Positions 58,401 through 64,000 of a stretch of 64,000 nt of DNA are shown here, in pieces. The stretch's first letter is position 1, and each line of letters opens with the position of its first letter. The translations under genes were made by a program, and so were the position numbers. Source of the stretch: Caenorhabditis remanei (Eukaryota > Nematoda > Chromadorea > Rhabditida > Rhabditidae); contig NC_071331.1 in NCBI RefSeq assembly GCF_010183535.1, forward strand, positions 1,116,001 through 1,180,000. The letters run 5' to 3'. A model generated the notes under the pieces. The model worked only from the letters and a program-made list of their open reading frames with translations. It was not told where the DNA came from and did not search any database.

Positions 58401-60599
58401 GGTAAAGCAAAAGATAGAGAACTGTATAGTCTCCACAACTTTCTCCAGTGTCTCATCGAGAGGGTCGCCGATTATTTGGACAGCAGGAAGGGAGTAGAGG
58501 TCGGTCACCATTCATAGATTTTGCTGGAAAAATGTGTTATGCGAAAAGGGGCGCGGTATAGAACATGGAAACGGGAACATTTTCATTTTCAAGGATAATA
58601 ACAATTAGCACAACTTCATGACCAAAAAACAAGCTATCAAAAAAAGAATGAAATAAATCAGGTGCCCCATTCCATTCCTAGTAAATATAGCGGAGGTATA
58701 ATGAAATACTCCTGGAGAGGTGGAGTCATGGAGAGAGAGACACGTCAAATGCACAAATTGAATAAAGTGGTTTCAATTAGGGGGAAAAAGTAGGTCAGTT
58801 TTAGATTAGAGGGTAGACTTTGATCTGGTACGTGATATTTTGGAAACATTTGAAATTCTGGGAATTTGAAAGGGGTAATTATGGGGTGATTAGTGATTAG
58901 GAAGTTTTTGGGCAACAAACCTTGGGATTGATGTCTGAATTATTCCGGTGCAATTACGTTTTTAAACTATATGGAACTCTAAGGTAGTAACCAACAGACA
59001 TCAATTGTGTAGTTATGAGCATTTTGAAACAGAATATTCTATTTCATATATGTTCTGCATAATTATATGTAAAGAAGTACTTGATAGATACGCCTGAAAA
59101 TTTTATTTTAATGCCTTTTTTGTATTTCAGGATTCCTTTATTTCCACCTGCATTCATAGAATATCCAAGAGGCTCAAGAGTTCAATCAACAAGGAACTCG
59201 ATATGAACTTCAAGATTTTCAGTTTCAGTAATATAAAAATTACGTCTTTGTGAATTTACCAAATCAATCGCTCCAACTGATTTTCATTCCTTCCTTTCCT
59301 GGAATTCATATCAAATCATTTTTACTCTGACAAGTAGCCATTCTAGTCAATTAAAGGGGGTTACCTTGAATATAAGCAGCTGCGGAGTCTGCTGAAAACA
59401 AAAACTGAAAAATTGGATTAGCACTTGAACTATGCACCCAAAATGTTCTAAAACGGTTCTAGCTACGACTTTCATGATAAGCTAGCACTAATTGAAACAA
59501 CTAGATACGATTACTGTTTCATTACTTTTGTTTATTCCAGAAAAATAAAAGTTTATTATTAAATTTCTCAATTTTGGCAAAAACATATATTCCTGATACA
59601 AAGGGGTTTCAAAAAGCGCAAGAGCAGTGCTTATTTATTCTTATTGATGTTCGAGACGGTTTCATCCATTTCCTTGTGAACTGATCCTTTTCCTATTACC
59701 GTTTCCAAGATCTCATAGCTAATCACTTCTATTTCGACAAGTACTTGTTTCTGTATGAATTTCAAATGTGTTATTTGGTTGACAATGGTAGTTTTGGGGG
59801 ATTGGTTAGTCTGAAAAAGTCAAGTCTGAAAAGAAAAAGGTCAGCTCCAGTTGTGATATTTGAAACACAAAAAGAAACATTTCGGCAAAAATGTCTTTAA
59901 GCCACAGTTAATCATTACACAGCATATGTGTACGTGGAAAGGTTCTTTAGTAATATCTGAGAAACATTTGGTCTTGTTTTTGGTGCAAAATTGGTAAAAC
60001 ATCTAAACGGGGTAGAGTGAAGAAACTATCTGAACATAGATATTTGTAATTTGAATGGTCCTACAAGATTCGAACTAGGCAGTCAGAGGTTACCCAAAGT
60101 TACTACATATTGAATAACAAAAAATTGTTTTATTGAACAAAACTTATGAGTCAAGAATTGAGAAGTAAACTAGTTAGAAAAGAAAAAAGGGAACACAATA
60201 GTCTTGTGACAATACAAAGAATATTTAAGTCTTCTCTAAAACTGAAAACTATACTTCCGATACAAGTTTCTTTCAAAAAATTACTGAATTCATTTTAAGT
60301 TGGTTCAATGAATTTATATGCTTCCGTTCACCCAAATTCTTGGAATTCATTACTAATCTCAATTCCGATTTTCTCTTGAATTATTTTACGGATTCAAGAA
60401 TTTGATTTTTTGTTGAGTAACTAAGTCCAGTAATTTAATGTTTGTTGATGTCATAAAGAGGAAGAATAGGAAAAATTTTATTTCATCGAAAAAGTAAATC
60501 GTGTGCTTTATCTTTTACTATTTAGATGAAGAATTGTTGGGCTTTTACGCAAAAGATATAGATAAGAGTACGAAGAAAAATTGTTCTGTAGCGAGTTTT

Positions 60600-61440
60600 C
60601 TAGAAAATGATCTTTATGAGAAACTAAATCACTGAAATGTGACAGTTCTTTATATACGGTGTTCAATGAAGAAAATCGCTGCTTTGACAATATATGATAG
60701 CTACGATCATGATTTTTTAAATTGATAAGACTAAGTTTGACGAATCTACCTGTCACTGAAATAAATTTACTGTTTGAAAAGTGAATTCTTCCATGGAAAC
60801 TTGGTTTTTGTTCTGAAGAGCTAGAATCAATCCATCAGGGCAACTTATAATTAAAAAATATAGTTTTTTTCATACGGTTTCAAATTTTTCGTAAAACAAA
60901 TAAGGACGCTCATTTTTTCATTATTAAGATGAAATGTAAAATAAAAAAATGCAAATATGAAATTTTATGAACGTCGGAGACACTGAAAATCTAGCATGCA
61001 ATTCCCTATGACATTATATTAGTCCCCAGGAGATACTCACATCTTACTGTTTCATTTCTATCAGATTGTCAATGAGCCACACTTGCAGTGGTGAGTTTTA
61101 GTTGTTCCTATGTATGTGAAAATCATCGAAATTGTATTTTTAATACAGATATTTTGGGTCCAATAGAAACAGTTGTCAAATTCATGTTTTTTCTAAATGT
61201 GCTTTTCTACCAGATACTGTTTCAAGTATTTCACATCACTTTCATATTTAAAATTGTTCAATTATTTTTCGAACAGCGGCCATATATTTTCAGAACTGTT
61301 CTCGAAACTAAACGAGTGATTCGATAATTGTTTTCTACAGTGCGGCTTTTCCCGAATTCTCCGATTTGAAACCAGTGGCGATGTCTATTTCAGAACTGTG
61401 TTTTAATGGTAATGTGAATATTTACATTATGCGACTGGCA
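60600..61440. repeat. Tandem duplication, copy A (pairs with 61650-63000)
   Basis: Ordered matches include GACAATATATGATAGCTACGATC, GAAAAGTGAATTCTTCCATG, TCTAGCATGCAATTCCCTATG and TTCTCGAAACTAAACGAG. Copy B is longer because it carries the foldback element at 61844. No gene in either copy. Confidence 0.85.
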
Positions 61441-61649
61441 CCATTTTTAAATTCTTAACACATCAATCAATGAATTTCTTAAAAGACGAGTTCGAGTTCA
61501 CATGTTGCTGAATCAGTAAAATTGAAGCATTAAATTCTGTAAAAACTAACAAATATGTAATGTTTCTTGAGGGAATCAAATAAGACAGTGAGAAAGTTAA
61601 AGAGATATAGATGGGGCTCAATTGAATTATAATCACATAAAACTCGAAA

Positions 61650-63000
61650 GTGAATCAGTTTTACTGCTCTGAAATGCAACAGTTTTTAATATCCGGTGTT
61701 CATAGAACAATTTCACTGTTATGACAATATATGATAGCTACGATCGTGATTACTTAATTGATAGGACTACATTTAACGATACCAGTCACTGAATTAAATT
61801 CACTGTTTGAAAAGTGAATTCTTCCATGGAGACTTGATTTTTGGGCTCTATTACAGTTTAGATGTCCTTTAAAAACTAAAATGTCCCTTAAAACACTTAA
61901 ACGTCCCTTAAAACACTTAGACGTCCCTTGAAACACTTAAACGTCCTTTCAAACTCTAATTTTTTTTAAACGTTCTTTCAAAAGTTTAGACGTCCCAAAA
62001 AACATTTAAACGTCCCATAAAATGTTTAGACGTCCCTTGAACACTTTCAGTGGCTTTTAGTGTTGAAGGGACGTCTAAACATTTTTTGGGACGTTTAAAT
62101 GTTTTTTGGGACGTCTAAATGTTTTTTGGGACGTCTAAGTATTTAAAACCAAATTTTCGGACTTCAAGGGACGTCTCAATATTTAATGGGACGTCTAAAC
62201 GTTTTTTGGGACGTCTAAATGTTTTTTGGGACGTTTAAACGTTTTTGAACATATTTGGGATCCGAAAGGACGTTTAAATGTTTCAAAGGACGTCTAAGTG
62301 TTTCAAGGGACGTCTAAGTGTTTTAAGGGACGTCTAAGTGTTTTTTGGGACGTTCAAGTTTTCAAAGGACATCTAAACTGTAATAGAGCCGATTTTTGTT
62401 CTGAGAGCTATGATCAATCCATCCGGGCAACTTATATTTTCAAAAAAATTACTGTTGCCATACGATTTTAAATATTTCGTTTAAAAAATACGAACGTTCT
62501 TCTATCATTTTTACAATAAATATTCAATTAAACAAATGCGAATGTAAAAATTGTTTAACGACGTAAACACGAGAAATCTAGCATGCAATTCCCTATGACA
62601 TTATATTAGTCCCCCGGAGATACACACCTTTTACTGTTTCATTTCTATCAGATTGCCAATAAGTCACACTTGCTGGTGTTGTTGTGTTTCTCTGCGAAAA
62701 TCATCGAAATTGTATTTTTAATACAGATATTTTGGGTTCAATAGAAGCAGTTGTCAAATTCAAAAAACGACATATTTTTTCTAAACGTGCTTTTCTACCA
62801 GATACTGTTTCAAGTATTTCACATCAGTTTAATATTTAGAACTGTTCAATCGATCTTCTCTAGACTAGCTATATATTTTCAGAACTGTTCTCGAAACTAA
62901 ACGAGTGATTCGATAATTGCTTTCTACAGTGCGGCTTTTCCCGAATTCTCCGATTTGAAACCACTGGCGAATCGCCAGTGGCGAGGTCTTTTTCAGAACT
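61650..63000. repeat. Tandem duplication, copy B
   Basis: See copy A at 60600-61440. Further short related pieces (ACGAGTTCGAGTTCACATGT type) occur at 61490, 63277 and 63975, so the amplification continues past the window end. Confidence 0.8.
61844..62390. mobile_element. Foldback element built of GGGACGTCTAA minisatellite
   Basis: 27 bp perfect terminal inverted repeats beginning GGCTCTATTACAGTTTAGA; exact 8 bp duplication GATTTTTG (61836-61843, 62391-62398). Copy A of the surrounding duplication has one GTTTTTG at the matching place near 60807, the empty site. The interior is ~20 bp units (GGGACGTCTAAATGTTTTTT and variants), inverted in the left third, direct in the rest. hAT-type duplication length; no transposase. 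Confidence 0.92.
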
Positions 63001-63464
63001 GTAGTTTTATTTCAGGATTAAGCTGAATTCTGCCTTCAGTCTTTCTGCAGCACTGCTATCAATTTTAACCAAACAATGAAGTTTAACACAAATTTTAGGG
63101 GGTTTTACAACATAATAAAGTCAAATTCGACCTCCGCCTTCCGCTTTTTCGCAATTTTAAATTCCGCTTTTTACCATCTACCTTCCGATCAACAATTTTT
63201 TGTTCCGCTTTTCTCTTTCCATCATTTCAAAAACTGCATTCCGCTCAACTTCAACAACTGAGTTGAATTTCTCAAACGAGGAGTTCCACTTCACATGTTT
63301 CTAAAACAGGGGAACTAGTGCTCTAATTTCTGAAAAACTAACAAATACATTCTGTTTCCGGAGTGAATAAACTAAGACAGTGAGAAAGTCTAAGAGATGA
63401 ATACTCAGTTCACCATTTATTAACTTTTTGAAATTCGTTTATTAAAATTGAAAAACAAAAAGTT

Positions 63465-63774
63465 TCAGAGCGCAGTTTCCGATTGTAACTTTTTAATTAA
63501 TTCACGTAGTTTTGACGATTCATCTTCCAGTATTCCCACTCTCAAGCCGGTGTAGGTCTCAATCTGATCCTCTGCAAAATATTTTTTTATTCGATTAAAC
63601 AATTAATGACTTACCATTTTCCGAAGCATTGACAACACCTCTGATGTTTTTAAGTTCTTCTTGAATAGCAGTTTTAAGATTTTGAACTCCGTTAACTTCC
63701 TGCAAATCTTGATTGTCCGCTGACGAGACTCCAATCGCCACAAAAACCAATAATAAAAAGAACTGAAGCTTCAT
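63465..63774 (-). CDS. Small secreted protein, unknown function
   Basis: Exons 63774-63615 and 63571-63465 with a 43 bp intron (GTAAGT...TTGCAG) give 88 codons. Residues 1-19 (MKLQFFLLLVFVAIGVSSA) form a clear signal peptide. The mature ~69 residues are charged, without cysteine, with heptad-like Leu/Ile spacing suggesting helix or coiled coil, and one NAS glycosylation site. TATAAAA lies at 63815-63809, about 35 bp before the ATG. AATAAA lies at 63421-63416 after the stop. A complete small transcription unit is therefore visible. No family recognised. Confidence 0.8.
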
Positions 63775-64000
63775 GTTGAATGATAACTTGTCTAGTCAAA
63801 TCCGAATGTTTTATACGAGAGCTTACATGTTATCGAGGATCTCATGTGATGGTAGCAATAACACGAAAGCGAACGTATTTTTTCAGTTTCACTGCAATAA
63901 CATTTCCTATGTATATTGTCACCGTGTTTTTTCTAATCCTAAATTCCAGGCCTGAATTAAATTTATCAAACAACGAGTTCGACTTCACATGTTGCTGAAA

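Larger units (their letters stand above)
52197..58511 (-). pseudogene. Chemoreceptor gene, all exons open but split by an LTR element
   Basis: Paralogue of the gene at 32.5 kb. Exons: 58511-58286, 58211-58092, 54791-54712, 54667-54531, 54477-54357, 54306-54228, then 54145-54096 and 52483-52434, and 52335-52197. Lengths of exons 1-5 and the last match the paralogue's pattern (120, 80, 137, 121, 139). Phases agree throughout for about 333 codons. The only lesion is the 1.6 kb LTR insertion in the exon ending NAIR. A small intron (54227-54146) splits exon 6 here but not in the paralogue. The exon 5 acceptor is TTTAAG, a weak form. Landmarks are ATNRLSAIIFP and INPYLLWIFSDSLRKY. Intron 2 is 3.3 kb, filled with repeats. 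Function is probably lost unless the insertion is absent in other strains. Confidence 0.87.
56510..63000. promoter_or_regulatory. 21U-RNA-type motifs, block 6
   Basis: Exact octamers: minus at 56858 and 59025; plus at 58227, 59514, 61047, 61217, 62634 and 62805. The last four form two pairs carried by the tandem duplication (61047 with 62634, 61217 with 62805). After 61047 a TGGT places its T 38 nt past the octamer. 58512-60500 contains no gene; it holds an inverted copy of repeat DNA from 55.5-56.7 kb. Confidence 0.6.

Noticed and set aside
61850..62385. CRISPR-like array of short repeats
   Set aside because: Units are contiguous with no unique spacers, occur in both orientations, and lie inside a foldback transposon of a eukaryote.

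Overview
The window is nematode DNA, almost certainly Caenorhabditis (species not determined). Supporting signs are AT-rich sequence, 45-50 bp introns with GTRAGT...TTTCAG borders, SL-type acceptors just before start codons, a divergent T-box gene, a lineage-expanded family of serpentine chemoreceptors, and a strong excess of the octamer CTGTTTCA, the core of the Caenorhabditis 21U-RNA (piRNA) upstream motif. I read 43 exact copies on the two strands, where base composition predicts about 2-3, so most of the gene-poor DNA looks like a piRNA cluster.

Layout. 1-1.6 kb: old repeats and a 1.1 kb inverted repeat in front of a T-box gene (1.7-3.3 kb). 3.5-11.8 kb: gene-poor DNA with 21U-type motifs and MITEs. 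11,775-18,635: one complete, very young LTR element, flanked by GTAAT and bearing two 482 bp LTRs with no difference seen. On the minus strand it carries a Gag-like start, a Gn/Gc-like envelope precursor with a phlebovirus-type class II fusogen, and a BEL/Pao-type zinc-knuckle ORF. On the plus strand it carries two small intron-containing genes, each with its own TATA box. It has no room for reverse transcriptase or integrase. 18.6-26 kb: hAT-like and Tc1-like foldback elements and more piRNA-type DNA. 26-30.4 kb: a local duplication with tRNA-Asp genes and exon 1 of a PHYHD1-type dioxygenase, followed by the complete dioxygenase gene with a third tRNA-Asp in its intron 2. 32.5-35.3 kb: an intact seven-exon chemoreceptor gene with a fourth tRNA-Asp in an intron. 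39-50 kb: a 5 kb tandem duplication, each copy with tRNA-Arg(ACG). 51.4-58.5 kb: a chemoreceptor pseudogene fragment, and a second chemoreceptor gene whose exons are all open but whose sixth coding block is split by a 1.6 kb Ty3/Gypsy-type LTR element. 60.6-63 kb: another tandem duplication, one copy carrying a foldback element made of ACGTC repeats. 63.5-63.8 kb: a small secreted-protein gene.

The most unusual item is the pol-less, envelope-bearing LTR element. Its presumed RNA leader has three 41-nt repeats that fold into the same hairpin with compensatory base changes. Its U5 region and primer-binding site look complementary, in collinear order, to the D arm, T arm and 3' end of tRNA-Gly. 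Its antisense genes keep introns that would survive copying through the sense RNA. It looks like a non-autonomous passenger that depends on another element's polymerase while supplying its own envelope and two unknown small proteins.
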